A stretch of DNA of 64,000 nt from Desmospora activa DSM 45169. GTDB lineage: Bacteria > Bacillota > Bacilli > Thermoactinomycetales > DSM-45169. Where the stretch lies: contig NZ_PZZP01000001.1 in assembly GCF_003046315.1 (NCBI RefSeq), forward strand, positions 372,001-436,000, read 5' to 3'. The translations under genes and the position numbers were made by a program. Positions 44,893 through 53,897 of the stretch are shown here, piece after piece. The notes below the pieces were generated by a model. It searched no databases. It saw only the letters and a list, made by a program, of their open reading frames with translations, and was not told where the DNA came from. The first letter of the stretch is position 1, and each line of letters opens with the position of its first letter.

Positions 44893-45100
44893 ATGATCGC
44901 TGACTTTGACTCTGTGGAACTCTTTTTGGTGGCAGTGTTGGAAGGGAAGATCGTGGGCGCGCTTACGTTTGAAGGGGGAAAGTGAAAGCGGGTGGCTCAC
45001 TCTGGGTCCTTTGGTATGAGTGGGTTAAAAGAGTACTTGGAAATCAATCGATTTCCGTTTGCTGGAATGTTTATTGGAGTGGGCACATTATAAAGGAGGG
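44893..45100 (+). pseudogene. Decayed GNAT acetyltransferase
   Basis: Three frames in turn give GNAT pieces: IADFDSVELFLVAVLEGKIV (from 44893), then KRVAHSGSFGMSGLKEYL, then LLECLLEWAHYKGG (to about 45100). At least two frameshifts separate them, and the N-terminus is missing. A plain remnant. Confidence 0.75.
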
Positions 45101-45150
45101 TTATTTTATTATGACAGAGTTGAAAAGTGTATAGATAGATCACCATTTGA

Positions 45151-45490
45151 GACTCCCACGGCTAAGCCATGGGAGTTTTGGGTAGTTAGCGGACTTAGTC
45201 ATTCTGCTTCGTGCAACTCCTAATATTGGGACTGGTCTATCATCCCGTCCCATGCCGCTCTACAACACGAGTTGCATGTACCCACATGTCCGGTGTATCT
45301 GTTACCAGTACACTAGTTCAAGTCCTGTTATTCAATCTGCTGGTTTTACCTATTATGCTAAGAAATTGTAGCTATAAGCTTCCCCAAGGAGATACCAAGC
45401 CTGCTGACTTTCATCCCACACATGAAAGGGTTGGGCTTTCAATCAGGGGAATTATGTTTGGTATAATGAAAAATTCATCGAATATTCAAG
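45151..45490 (-). mobile_element. IS605/TnpB-type end relic and structured region
   Basis: ACTCCCA-C-GGC-TAA-GCC-A-TGGGAGT (45152-45176) with CAAAA and GGACTTAGTCATTC beyond matches, on the minus strand, the way many tnpB elements end. Further in, TGCAACTC and GAGTTGCA (about 45213-45269) and GGGAC/GTCCC pair. No TnpB frame survives. The 686-base gap 44873-45558 thus holds a GNAT relic, this relic and the helicase promoter (TATAAT 45462-45467, with TGG ahead of it). Confidence 0.45.
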
Positions 45491-45558
45491 GGTTTTATTA
45501 AAAAGATGTCGAAATCAGTAGAGGATATTTTTGTAACTGTTATAGAAGGGAGACGACA

Positions 45559-48500
45559 ATGGGTACAGAGACGAATCTGTTGCGATACTTTCATCGCAGT
45601 CTTCTGGATCAAGAGCAGCTTGAGTTTCAACGGAAAGACGGAATCCATATTCCCGCACATGAATTTTATCGAGGGGAACTCTCACCGGAAAGTCTTTCGA
45701 TGATCAGGGAAATGATAAAGGATTTGGATGAAGAAGTGGAGTTTCATATCTGTCCCGTCTTTCTCGAACGTGCGGATGATCCGGATGAAATATTCACCCC
45801 GATCTTTCTACCGGCTCAGTTGGAAGAAGCGAAATTATTACCGATTTCTCATCAACTCCCTTATATTCCTCGTAAGCATCTGGAACCTACGATCAAAGAT
45901 AATTTAGCTCTGGGTAGCTTAGAAAAATTGGACGAATTTATAGCGCAAAACCCATACACCGTCGATGGGAATTGGAAACAGGCGATTCGGTACGCAAAAG
46001 AGCTATTCATGACTGTAAACGGGAGTCAATGGGATGATTTTTCGGTTGATTCATATCGAGCGAGTAAAGAGGTCTGGATGGCGGTTAAGCTAGGGGGAAC
46101 CAAAAACAAGCTTATTCATTTTTACGAGGAGTTAATCACTTCTTCTTCCCTGCCGCCGCTGCTAAAGAATTATCTATCTTTGGATGAAAACGAAAAGCGG
46201 CCCTTATTGGATTCTACTACTTACTCCAATCAACACTTGGGTCAAATGAATAAAGCCTATCCACTATCACGAGGTCAGAGGGAGTCATTGCAGCATTTTC
46301 TCGCATTAAATGAAGGGGAGATGTTAGCGGTTAATGGACCGCCGGGAACGGGAAAGACGACACTTTTGCAAAATGTTGTCGCAACACTTTGGGTAAAAGC
46401 GGCGATAAATGGGGATGAAGATCCTCCAGTAATTGTGGCTACCTCAGCAAATAATAAGGCAATTACAAACATCATCGACAGCTTTGCCAAAGACGATGAT
46501 GGCGCCATTGAAGAAGGGAGAGAAGAACCTCTTCGCGAAAGATGGCTTCCTGATTTAAAGAGTTTTGGCTTATATCTCCCTTCCAATACGAAGATGGAAG
46601 AGCTGAATAAAAAAAAGCATCCTTATCACATCGTTAGCCAAAATGGCGAGAACTTTATGAAGGAAATGGAGAAAACCGGACGTCACACGGAGTTGGAGTC
46701 CCATTTTCTCCATCAATATTCAAATTATGCCGGACACTCAGTAGATAATATCCAGCAAGCGGTTAAACAGTTGCACCAGGATTTGGTTCAGGTACAAAGA
46801 GCAATCGACGAAGGAGCTCAATTGGCGGTTAAGCATCGGGATCAGCAAAAAAGATTAAAAGACGACTTTTCCGGTTCGGTTGAGGGATTGATTCAGTACC
46901 AACGTGAATGGGAGCAAAAAGTTGAAGCGGCGGAGAGTAGACGAAAACCATATGTTGAGTTAAAGAAAAAATGGAACGAATATTGTAATCAGGAGCCGTT
47001 TTGGTGGAACTGGTTTGCATTTTTACCAGGGATAAAGGCACGGAGGATACGGCGAAATGAAAGTTTTGTGTTGGATCACTCGGAATGGATAGAAGTGGTG
47101 TCTTGTACAGAGAATGAAGTGACAGCTGCAATTGATGAAAAATTAAACAAAATGGAAGGTATCAAACAGGAAGCATTTACCAATTCGGAAGAGGCAACAC
47201 AACTACAAGAAGAGATCAAAGCCACCAAAAATCAAATACAAAAATGGCGTAGTCAATACGGTGTTGAAGAAGAGGATATCATCGCAGGAATGGATACCAC
47301 GCTTCGTTACACTGCGTTTATGTTGGCCACTCATTATTGGGAAGGAAAATGGCTGCTGGAGATAGAGCATCAGATTCAACAAAGATATAACGAGAGCAAA
47401 TCGAGCCAAAAAACGATGAAGAAGTGGCGGCGTTATGCCAAATTAACTCCTTGTTTTGTATCCACGTTCTATAAGTTGCCGGATTGGTTTTGCGGTTTTG
47501 ACCCAAGAGTAAGCGGATCGGGAACTGAACGAGTGTATCTGTCCAACTTTATCGATGTCCTTATCATCGATGAAGTTGGACAAGCTCCTCCGGGGTTGGC
47601 GGCACCGGCTTTTGCCTTCGCCAAGAAAAGCCTGGTGGTAGGGGATATTATGCAGATTGAGCCAATCACGTCGATAACCCGTGGTGTTGACCAAGGCAAT
47701 CTTTTCGGTAGTCGCGTCATCGGTGATTGGAAGAATATCGAATCAATTGAAGAAAAAGGAGTGACGACGACGGCGGGGAGTGCGATGAAAATCGCACAAC
47801 GCAGAAGCAGTTATATGAAAGTTGCCCCCTTCGGTGGCATGTTTCTCGATGAACATCGTCGTTGTGTGCCGGAGATTATTGGATATTGTAATCTACTCGC
47901 TTATGAGGGGGGTCTTACTCCAAAACGCAATTCAAGACAGAAGTACAGTTTTATTCCTCATATGGGCTATGCTCACATTGAAAGTAAGGTGAAAGAAGCC
48001 AAAGGTTTAGGGAAATTTAACTTGGAAGAGGCTGAAAGCATAGCGCTTTGGATTCAGGATCATGCAGAAGAGATTATTAACATCTCAGGGAAGAAAAAGG
48101 TTGAGGAGTCTGTTGGCATTGTTACACCATTCCGCTATCAGACCGTCCTGATCCAACGATTTTTGCGGGAATTGGGCTTTAAAGATATAACCGTTGGCAC
48201 GGTACATGCATTGCAGGGTGCGGAGAAAGATATTATTCTATTTTCACCAGTTGTAGGGGCTAAGAACAGAATTCCTTTTTACGACCGTAATCCCAATATG
48301 TTGAATGTGGCTGTTTCACGGGCAAAAGATAGCTTTTTAGTTTTTGGAAATATGGAGGAGTTTGGGCTTGTAAAAGGGGCTCCTTCCCATTTACTTAGAT
48401 CTTTTATTTATAAAGAGGAAAACGAAGTAGTGATCCGATCAGGTCAATCAAAATTGCTGGGCCGTGTTGCAGAACGGATAAGAACATCCTTTGACGGTAA

Positions 48501-48615
48501 CCGCTATGAGCGGACTGTTATTCAACAAATTATACAGATTCAAAGCAATGATGGGCAAATTATTTTTTCCCAGGGAGAAGGTTCAGTAACAGCTACACAG
48601 ACACTTAACAAATGA
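45559..48615 (+). CDS. Superfamily-1 helicase with C-terminal amyloid-like motif
   Basis: A 1018-residue UPF1/DNA2-type SF1 helicase. Residues 1-240 are unassigned; Walker A GPPGTGKT is at 260-267; a 400-residue insertion with coiled-coil stretches and a WWNWFAFLPG segment follows; Walker B is DEVGQ at 671-675, then VVGDIMQIEP and HRRCVPEII; the second RecA domain has TVHALQGAEKD (about 881-891) and NVAVSRAKDSFLVFG (about 916-930). The last 22 residues (997-1018) match residues 11-32 of the next gene's product without gaps at 10 positions. GAAGGGAGACG precedes the ATG. The operon is A/T-richer than its neighbours and beside mobile relics; a defence role is inferred. Confidence 0.88.
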   Translation: MGTETNLLRYFHRSLLDQEQLEFQRKDGIHIPAHEFYRGELSPESLSMIREMIKDLDEEVEFHICPVFLERADDPDEIFTPIFLPAQLEEAKLLPISHQLPYIPRKHLEPTIKDNLALGSLEKLDEFIAQNPYTVDGNWKQAIRYAKELFMTVNGSQWDDFSVDSYRASKEVWMAVKLGGTKNKLIHFYEELITSSSLPPLLKNYLSLDENEKRPLLDSTTYSNQHLGQMNKAYPLSRGQRESLQHFLALNEGEMLAVNGPPGTGKTTLLQNVVATLWVKAAINGDEDPPVIVATSANNKAITNIIDSFAKDDDGAIEEGREEPLRERWLPDLKSFGLYLPSNTKMEELNKKKHPYHIVSQNGENFMKEMEKTGRHTELESHFLHQYSNYAGHSVDNIQQAVKQLHQDLVQVQRAIDEGAQLAVKHRDQQKRLKDDFSGSVEGLIQYQREWEQKVEAAESRRKPYVELKKKWNEYCNQEPFWWNWFAFLPGIKARRIRRNESFVLDHSEWIEVVSCTENEVTAAIDEKLNKMEGIKQEAFTNSEEATQLQEEIKATKNQIQKWRSQYGVEEEDIIAGMDTTLRYTAFMLATHYWEGKWLLEIEHQIQQRYNESKSSQKTMKKWRRYAKLTPCFVSTFYKLPDWFCGFDPRVSGSGTERVYLSNFIDVLIIDEVGQAPPGLAAPAFAFAKKSLVVGDIMQIEPITSITRGVDQGNLFGSRVIGDWKNIESIEEKGVTTTAGSAMKIAQRRSSYMKVAPFGGMFLDEHRRCVPEIIGYCNLLAYEGGLTPKRNSRQKYSFIPHMGYAHIESKVKEAKGLGKFNLEEAESIALWIQDHAEEIINISGKKKVEESVGIVTPFRYQTVLIQRFLRELGFKDITVGTVHALQGAEKDIILFSPVVGAKNRIPFYDRNPNMLNVAVSRAKDSFLVFGNMEEFGLVKGAPSHLLRSFIYKEENEVVIRSGQSKLLGRVAERIRTSFDGNRYERTVIQQIIQIQSNDGQIIFSQGEGSVTATQTLNK

Positions 48616-48628
48616 TGGAGGGATTCAT

Positions 48629-49000
48629 ATGAAGGAAAATCACTTCCAAGTTTACAAGAATACCGGACAGATCTCATTCAATACCGGCATCGGCACTCAA
48701 AACGTAACCCAACATGTACATAAAGGGAAACAAGATGACTGGGATCGTTTGTATCAATGTTTGATTGAATTAAAAAAACCAATAGCCGAAAGTCATGAGT
48801 TGCCAAAAGAAGAGAAAGAGGAGCTACTTGAGTTTTTAAACACGATGGAAGAGCCGATACGAAAAAAAGAAGCGAAACCTGGTTTATTGCGCAAGATTAA
48901 CAAAGAACTGAAAGAAGCACAAGGTTTTCTTGCCGCCGGTTCTCTCCTGAGAGAATGGATTGAACCGGTTCGCGATATCATTTCCAAGTTATTGGAATGA
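48629..49000 (+). CDS. Small partner protein with shared N-terminal motif
   Basis: 123 residues. Residues 11-32 carry NxGQIxFxxGxG followed by TQ and K, polar and glycine-rich, like bacterial amyloid signalling or RHIM-type motifs; residues 36-123 are charged and helical (PKEEKEELLEFLN, LLRKINKELKEAQGFLA, EWIEPVRDIISKLLE), like helical domains joined to such motifs in other small bacterial proteins. The gene starts 13 bases after the helicase stop with GGAGGG ahead, so the two are co-expressed. No enzyme motif. I suggest a signalling adaptor or effector recruited by the helicase through templated motif stacking; this is inference. Confidence 0.78.
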   Translation: MKENHFQVYKNTGQISFNTGIGTQNVTQHVHKGKQDDWDRLYQCLIELKKPIAESHELPKEEKEELLEFLNTMEEPIRKKEAKPGLLRKINKELKEAQGFLAAGSLLREWIEPVRDIISKLLE

Positions 49001-49052
49001 ACTTAAAAGACGACGGAGATTGCCTTGACCGTTTTTGCTTCTAATATCAATA

Positions 49053-49095
49053 AAGTCTGCCCCCGTTGACAGTGTCAACGGGGGCAGGTTTTATT
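49053..49095. terminator. Strong bidirectional terminator
   Basis: CTGCCCCCGTTGACA (49057-49071) and TGTCAACGGGGGCAG (49073-49087) form a long perfect stem, with TTTTATT after it and AATAAAG before it. It ends the helicase operon and the convergent peptide-binding gene. Confidence 0.92.
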
Positions 49096-50737
49096 GCACA
49101 ATATAAGCCTCTTTGACCAAAAACATCGGCCCAGAAGGAGGGCGGATCAGACCTTTTACGTTTTCTCGCCACAGGTAGGAATAGGAGCGATAATATAGCG
49201 GTACGAGGGGAGATTCTTCAATCAGAATCTCTTCCGCTTCCTTCATCTTGTTTAAGCGTGTGTCGATATTGTTGGCAGAACGAGCGGCTTGAAGCAGCTG
49301 ATCATATTCTTGATTGCTCCATTTTGGATAGTTGTAAGGACCGTCGGTCAACCATACATCCAGGAAATAGAGCGGGTCATTATACGCGGCTCCCCAGGTG
49401 GCATAGGCGAGATCGAAGTTGTTCTGTTGGATTTGGTCCAGATAGGATTTTAGTGGCTGTTGCTTAATGTTGATCGTCAGACCTAAGTTGGTTCGTAGTT
49501 GTTCCTGAACAAATTCAGAGGTACGTCGGTTTAATTCCGTATCATCCGTAAGGTAATCGAGGGTGGGGGCTTTTTCCAACCCGAGTTCATCCAATCCTTC
49601 CTGTAGGAGTTTTTTTGCTTTTGCCGGATTAGTGGAGGATGTGAAGGTACCGACCCGTTCGCGATAGGTTTGCTTTTCATCTCCAGTAATACCGGGTGGT
49701 ACATATCCATAAGCAGCTTGTGATCCGTTTTTTAGAACGATTTCTGTAAACGCCTTCCGATCGATGGCGGTGGCGATGGCTGTACGAATTTTTTTGTTGT
49801 GAAGAAATTTGTTTTGTTGGTTAAGGACAAGATAAGCGGTCGAGGATCCGATAACAGTTTGAGAATCCGCTCGCTCCCGATACTGAGAGGCAAAATCACC
49901 GTCGAGCAGCGTGACATCCAGCTTGCCGGCGTTGTAAAGGTTGGCTCCCGTGGCGGTGTCTTTTACCACATTCCAAGTCACTTTTTCCAATTTGACGTTG
50001 TCCGCGTCCCAGTATTTTTCGTTTTTAACGTATTCCCAGCTGGTGTTGTGTTTCCAATTGGTTAGTTTAAAAGGACCATTATAGAGCAAAGCATCATCTT
50101 CTTGCGCGTATTTGTTCCCTTTTTTCTCTACAAACGCCTGCTTTTGCGGGAAAAAGGAGGGAACCGCCACTTTGGCAGGAAAGGTGGGGGTTGGTTGGTT
50201 CAGTTTTACTTTCAGTGTGTGATCGTCCAACGCTGTAACTCCAACATCATCCGCTGAGGCTTTGCCGGTGTTGTAAGCTTCGGCGTTTTTTATGTCGTAG
50301 AAGACAAAGGCGTAGGGGGAAGCGGTTTTAGGATTAAGTGCACGCTTCCACGCATATTCAAAATCGTTGGCTGTTACAGGTGAACCGTCGCTCCACTGCG
50401 AATGGTGGCGCAAATGGAATGTATATGTGAGACCATCTTTGCTGATATCGGGCTCTTCCTTGGCTACAGCTGGAGTCGGCTGATTGTTTTTGTTTATGGA
50501 CATGAGCCCTTCCATCGTGTTTACCAGCACGGTAAAAGATACACCGTCGGCGCTTTTGGCACTATCCAACTGTGGGGGCTCTTGATCGGCGGCCAAGTGC
50601 AACACTTGTTCAGCAGCCAATTCATTATTTCCGCCTTTGGACTCGTTTTCTGTCGGTGTATTTCCTCCGCAAGCGGCTAGAAGTAAAGATAAGAGAAGGA
50701 AAAGGGATAGACTGGGTACAAACCGATTCTTCGACAT
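49091..50737 (-). CDS. Oligopeptide-binding lipoprotein (OppA-like), orphan
   Basis: A 548-residue SBP_bac_5 family lipoprotein. Signal peptide ending in LLLAACGG; then EQVLHLAADQEPPQLDSAKS, DGLTYTFHLRHHSQWSDGSPVTANDFEYAWKRALNP and the DxxTATGANLYNAGKLD region, typical of OppA/DppE. GGAGG precedes the ATG, and TATAAT lies about 30 bases further up. No permease or ATPase genes adjoin it, so it must feed an importer encoded elsewhere or serve as a sensor. Confidence 0.92.
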   Translation of the reverse strand: MSKNRFVPSLSLFLLLSLLLAACGGNTPTENESKGGNNELAAEQVLHLAADQEPPQLDSAKSADGVSFTVLVNTMEGLMSINKNNQPTPAVAKEEPDISKDGLTYTFHLRHHSQWSDGSPVTANDFEYAWKRALNPKTASPYAFVFYDIKNAEAYNTGKASADDVGVTALDDHTLKVKLNQPTPTFPAKVAVPSFFPQKQAFVEKKGNKYAQEDDALLYNGPFKLTNWKHNTSWEYVKNEKYWDADNVKLEKVTWNVVKDTATGANLYNAGKLDVTLLDGDFASQYRERADSQTVIGSSTAYLVLNQQNKFLHNKKIRTAIATAIDRKAFTEIVLKNGSQAAYGYVPPGITGDEKQTYRERVGTFTSSTNPAKAKKLLQEGLDELGLEKAPTLDYLTDDTELNRRTSEFVQEQLRTNLGLTINIKQQPLKSYLDQIQQNNFDLAYATWGAAYNDPLYFLDVWLTDGPYNYPKWSNQEYDQLLQAARSANNIDTRLNKMKEAEEILIEESPLVPLYYRSYSYLWRENVKGLIRPPSGPMFLVKEAYIVQ

Positions 50738-50920
50738 GGGACGCGCCTCCGTTATGAGTTGATTATACCCACCAGAATACTTGGTTAATTAACATTACCA
50801 CACCGGCGAACAGGGGATCAATTATGGAGTGTACGAAAATAGTTTACAATTTAAGACATTTCCTCTGTAGTGCCCCTTCCCTTTCTTTAGTCTTGATCAT
50901 TTCCGTCATGGCAGCGAAAA

Positions 50921-50949
50921 TTGCCCAAGTCGATTGATTTCTATACAAT
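50921..50949 (+). promoter_or_regulatory. Promoter of lipoate ligase gene
   Basis: TTGCCC (50921-50926), 17-base spacer, TACAAT (50944-50949), 35 bases ahead of the start codon. The 247-base gap to the divergent OppA gene holds only the two promoters. Confidence 0.65.
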
Positions 50950-50984
50950 AAAATAGCAGGTTAACGACAAGGAGGAGTACGCCT

Positions 50985-51974
50985 TTGCTGTTTATCGACA
51001 ATCAAAACATCCTTGATCCCCGTATCAACCTGGCGATTGAGGAGTATGCGCTCAAGCACCTGGACATCAACAACACTTATCTGTTGTTTTATATTAACGA
51101 ACCTTCCATCATCATCGGCCGCAACCAAAACACGGTGGAGGAAATCCATGTGGATTACTGCCGCGAGCGGGGAATCCATGTGGTGCGGCGCTTATCCGGC
51201 GGCGGTGCGGTTTATCATGATACCGGCAACCTCAACTTTAGTTTTATTACCAGGGACGATGGGGAGAGTTTTCTTAACTTCCGCAAGTTCACGGAACCGG
51301 TGATTCAGGCTCTTCATCGTTTGGGAGTGAAGGCAGAGCTAACAGGGCGCAACGATATCCAAGTGGGGGAGAAAAAGATCTCCGGCAACGCCCAGTTTTC
51401 AACCAAAGGGCGCATGTTTAGCCACGGCACTTTAATGTTTGACGTCAATCTGGAGCATGTGGCAGATGCGTTAAAGGTGAAAAAGGAAAAATTCCAGTCC
51501 AAAAGCACCAAATCTGTGCGCAGCCGTGTCGCCAATATTAGTCAGTTTATGGACGAAAAGAGGTCCATCGATCAATTTAAACAATTACTCCTGCGCTATA
51601 TCTTTGATGGAAGCGACGAAATACCTGAATATAAGCTGACGGAAGCGGACTGGAAAGCGATCGAGCAGATTTCACAGGAGCGCTATCGCAACTGGGATTG
51701 GAACTTTGGCCGCTCTCCTAAGTTTAATGTGGAACACGCCAAGCGCTTTCCCATCGGTTCCATCGATGTACGGATGCAAGTGGAAAAGGGCGTTATCCGT
51801 GAGTGTGTGATTTTTGGCGATTTCTTCGGCGTCAAAGATGTGAAGGAGATCCAGGAATGCTTGCAGGGGACGCGCTATTCCCGTGAGGCGATTACACAAG
51901 CCTTGGCAGATGTAGATGTGAAGAAGTATTTTGGTGATATCAGTAAAGAGGCGTTTATCGATCTGGTGTATTGA
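50985..51974 (+). CDS. lplJ: Lipoate-protein ligase
   Basis: Activates lipoate with ATP and attaches it to lipoyl domains (GcvH, E2 subunits). The 329-residue protein follows B. subtilis LplJ closely: LFIDNQNI.DPRINLAIEEY start, RRLSGGGAVYHDTGNLNFSFI, the lysine motif GEKKISGNAQ and a C-terminal accessory domain. TTG start, with AAGGAGGAG nine bases ahead. Confidence 0.94.
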   Translation: MLFIDNQNILDPRINLAIEEYALKHLDINNTYLLFYINEPSIIIGRNQNTVEEIHVDYCRERGIHVVRRLSGGGAVYHDTGNLNFSFITRDDGESFLNFRKFTEPVIQALHRLGVKAELTGRNDIQVGEKKISGNAQFSTKGRMFSHGTLMFDVNLEHVADALKVKKEKFQSKSTKSVRSRVANISQFMDEKRSIDQFKQLLLRYIFDGSDEIPEYKLTEADWKAIEQISQERYRNWDWNFGRSPKFNVEHAKRFPIGSIDVRMQVEKGVIRECVIFGDFFGVKDVKEIQECLQGTRYSREAITQALADVDVKKYFGDISKEAFIDLVY

Positions 51975-52009
51975 AGATGTAAAAAAGGACCGACCACAAA
52001 GGGGAAACC

Positions 52010-52873
52010 ATGAGCCATCAACTATTCAACCTTTCTCAACTAACCGAAGAGCAATATACCGCGATCCAACAGTTACATCAGGAATGCAGCCGTTTTGAAC
52101 AAATCAATATCAAAATAAACTGGGATATGATTAAGCGACGTTCTGGGGTGGATACAAACGACTTTCTTTGCTATGTAGATAAAAAACTGGTGGGATACCT
52201 CGCACTCTACGTTTTCAATAGCAGTGAAGCGGAAGTGAGTGCGATTGTCCATCCCGACTATCGCAGACAGGGTATTTTGAAAAAGCTACTCACCCGAGCT
52301 GGGCTTGAGTTAAGGAAAAGAGGGATTCCACAATTTCTTTTTATTGTGGATCACCAATCCCACTCAGGCCAACAAGTAGCTAAGTGTATGAAAACGGAAT
52401 TTGCTCATGCGGAGTTTCAGATGAAAATGTCGGCCAATCACTGGAAGCTTCCTAACATGAAGCAGATACAGTTAGAAGAAGCATGTTTGAGAGATACAGC
52501 AGAACTGGCCCAACTGGATGCGAAGTGTTTTCATATGGATCTCGCCCGATGCATGGAAATGGTAAAGGGTGACTTTACGAAACCGAATCGTGTTCATTTG
52601 GTCTTAAAAAGAGATGGGAAGATCATCAGTAAAATCAACATCAGACTCTCTCAACAAAATGGGTATATCTATGGTTTTTGTGTTGATCCAGAGTTCCAAG
52701 GACAAGGATTGGGTACGGCCATTCTTTCTGCAGCGCTACAACGATTTCAAGATCAAGTAGAAACGTTTTCTTTAGAAGTGGTTGCAGAAAATCGTCACGC
52801 CCTACGCTTATACGAAAGATGCGGTTTTCGCTTCTTATCACAAGATGACTACTTTGCTTTACCCGTCTCGTAG
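52010..52873 (+). CDS. Tandem GNAT acetyltransferase
   Basis: 287 residues with two GNAT domains. The first (about 20-140) has VSAIVHPDYRRQGILKKLL; the second (about 150-287) has YGFCVDPEFQGQGLGTAILS and NRHALRLYERCGFRFL. Acceptor unknown. AAGGGGAAAC precedes the ATG, 35 bases after lplJ, so they may share a transcript. Confidence 0.88.
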   Translation: MSHQLFNLSQLTEEQYTAIQQLHQECSRFEQINIKINWDMIKRRSGVDTNDFLCYVDKKLVGYLALYVFNSSEAEVSAIVHPDYRRQGILKKLLTRAGLELRKRGIPQFLFIVDHQSHSGQQVAKCMKTEFAHAEFQMKMSANHWKLPNMKQIQLEEACLRDTAELAQLDAKCFHMDLARCMEMVKGDFTKPNRVHLVLKRDGKIISKINIRLSQQNGYIYGFCVDPEFQGQGLGTAILSAALQRFQDQVETFSLEVVAENRHALRLYERCGFRFLSQDDYFALPVS

Positions 52874-52940
52874 CTTTTAGTAGAGATCTCGAGAAGGAGT
52901 ATTTCAACAACATCGCTAATCGATTGGGTATTTTGATAAT

Positions 52941-52975
52941 GAAGCACCTGTTTCTATTGAGGCAGGTTCTTTTTT
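52941..52975 (+). terminator. Probable terminator after the tandem GNAT gene
   Basis: AGCACCTG pairs with CAGGTTCT (one mismatch) around a 10-base loop; T6 follows. The next 150 bases show nothing but AT-rich promoter-like sequence. Confidence 0.6.
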
Positions 52976-53129
52976 ATTGGTAAATCAGATTAGTCTTTTA
53001 ACAAGTTGCTCAATTATTGTCGAGAAAAAACAATTGAATCCTTTCGAAAAATTAACAAACATCTATTCAATATTTAGGTAACATGTTATATTTCAATTGT
53101 CCATCGATCTTTGTGGAAAGGAAGGATTC

Positions 53130-53873
53130 ATGTTGGAAAAATGGAGGTCTGTCTCTTTTGCAGAAGATCCCGGGCTCTATAATCGACTAGAAGAGGTTAA
53201 TGATCATTCGTTTCCACAATACTTGATCCAAGGTGATCAGACGAATACGTTATATTGGACGAAAGAGGAATTATTTACTGTATTTGCCTCTTATCAATTT
53301 GTCCTCTTTCAAGGTGAACAAATAGCGGCAACAGGAAATGCCGTTCCAATATTTTGGGATGGTACCAAGGAAGGGTTACCGGATGGGTATGACGGTGCAT
53401 TAAGGCGGGCTTTTGAAGAGGATAGAAAGCCAAACACCTTATGCGCCATCTCTGTGGTGGTTGCCCCTTCATTTCGGGGGAAGGGAGTTAGTTCAATAGT
53501 TTTGCAGTATATGCGTGAAAATGCAATCAGACATGGACATGATCGGCTCATCGTTCCGGTTCGTCCCAATAAGAAACATTTATATCCCCTGATCCCGATG
53601 GAAGATTACATCAAGTGGGTCCAACCGGATGGTTCCCCATTCGATCCTTGGATTCGAGCTCATTGGCGGTTGGGAGCTCGGATCTTACAAGTTGCTTCCG
53701 CCTCGATGGTTGCAAAAGCGTCAGTAAAACAATGGGAAGAATGGACCGGTCTTAAATTTCTCCAGTCAGGCAGCTATATATTGCCGGGGGCCCTGCAACC
53801 GGTTCAAGCGCGAGTGGAAGAGGATATCATCTTATACAAAGACCCAAATGTATGGATGCGCCATTCCATTTGA
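53130..53873 (+). CDS. GNAT-fold acyltransferase, partner of the permease
   Basis: A 247-residue protein with a GNAT acetyl-CoA loop VVVAPSFRGKGVSSIVLQYMRENA at about 120-143 and a basic PVRPNKKHLYP after it. The long C-terminal part with WIRAHWRLGARILQVA matches large GNAT-like proteins of unknown substrate. AAAGGAAGG precedes the ATG at 53130. It lies 24 bases ahead of an NCS1 permease, so it may modify the imported compound. Confidence 0.8.
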   Translation: MLEKWRSVSFAEDPGLYNRLEEVNDHSFPQYLIQGDQTNTLYWTKEELFTVFASYQFVLFQGEQIAATGNAVPIFWDGTKEGLPDGYDGALRRAFEEDRKPNTLCAISVVVAPSFRGKGVSSIVLQYMRENAIRHGHDRLIVPVRPNKKHLYPLIPMEDYIKWVQPDGSPFDPWIRAHWRLGARILQVASASMVAKASVKQWEEWTGLKFLQSGSYILPGALQPVQARVEEDIILYKDPNVWMRHSI

Positions 53874-53897
53874 AATCAATCCATAAGGAGGGGAACG

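Noticed and set aside
45211-45501. 96-codon plus-strand frame before the helicase
   Set aside because: No ribosome site, it overlaps the structured relic and the helicase promoter, and it shows no recognisable domain.
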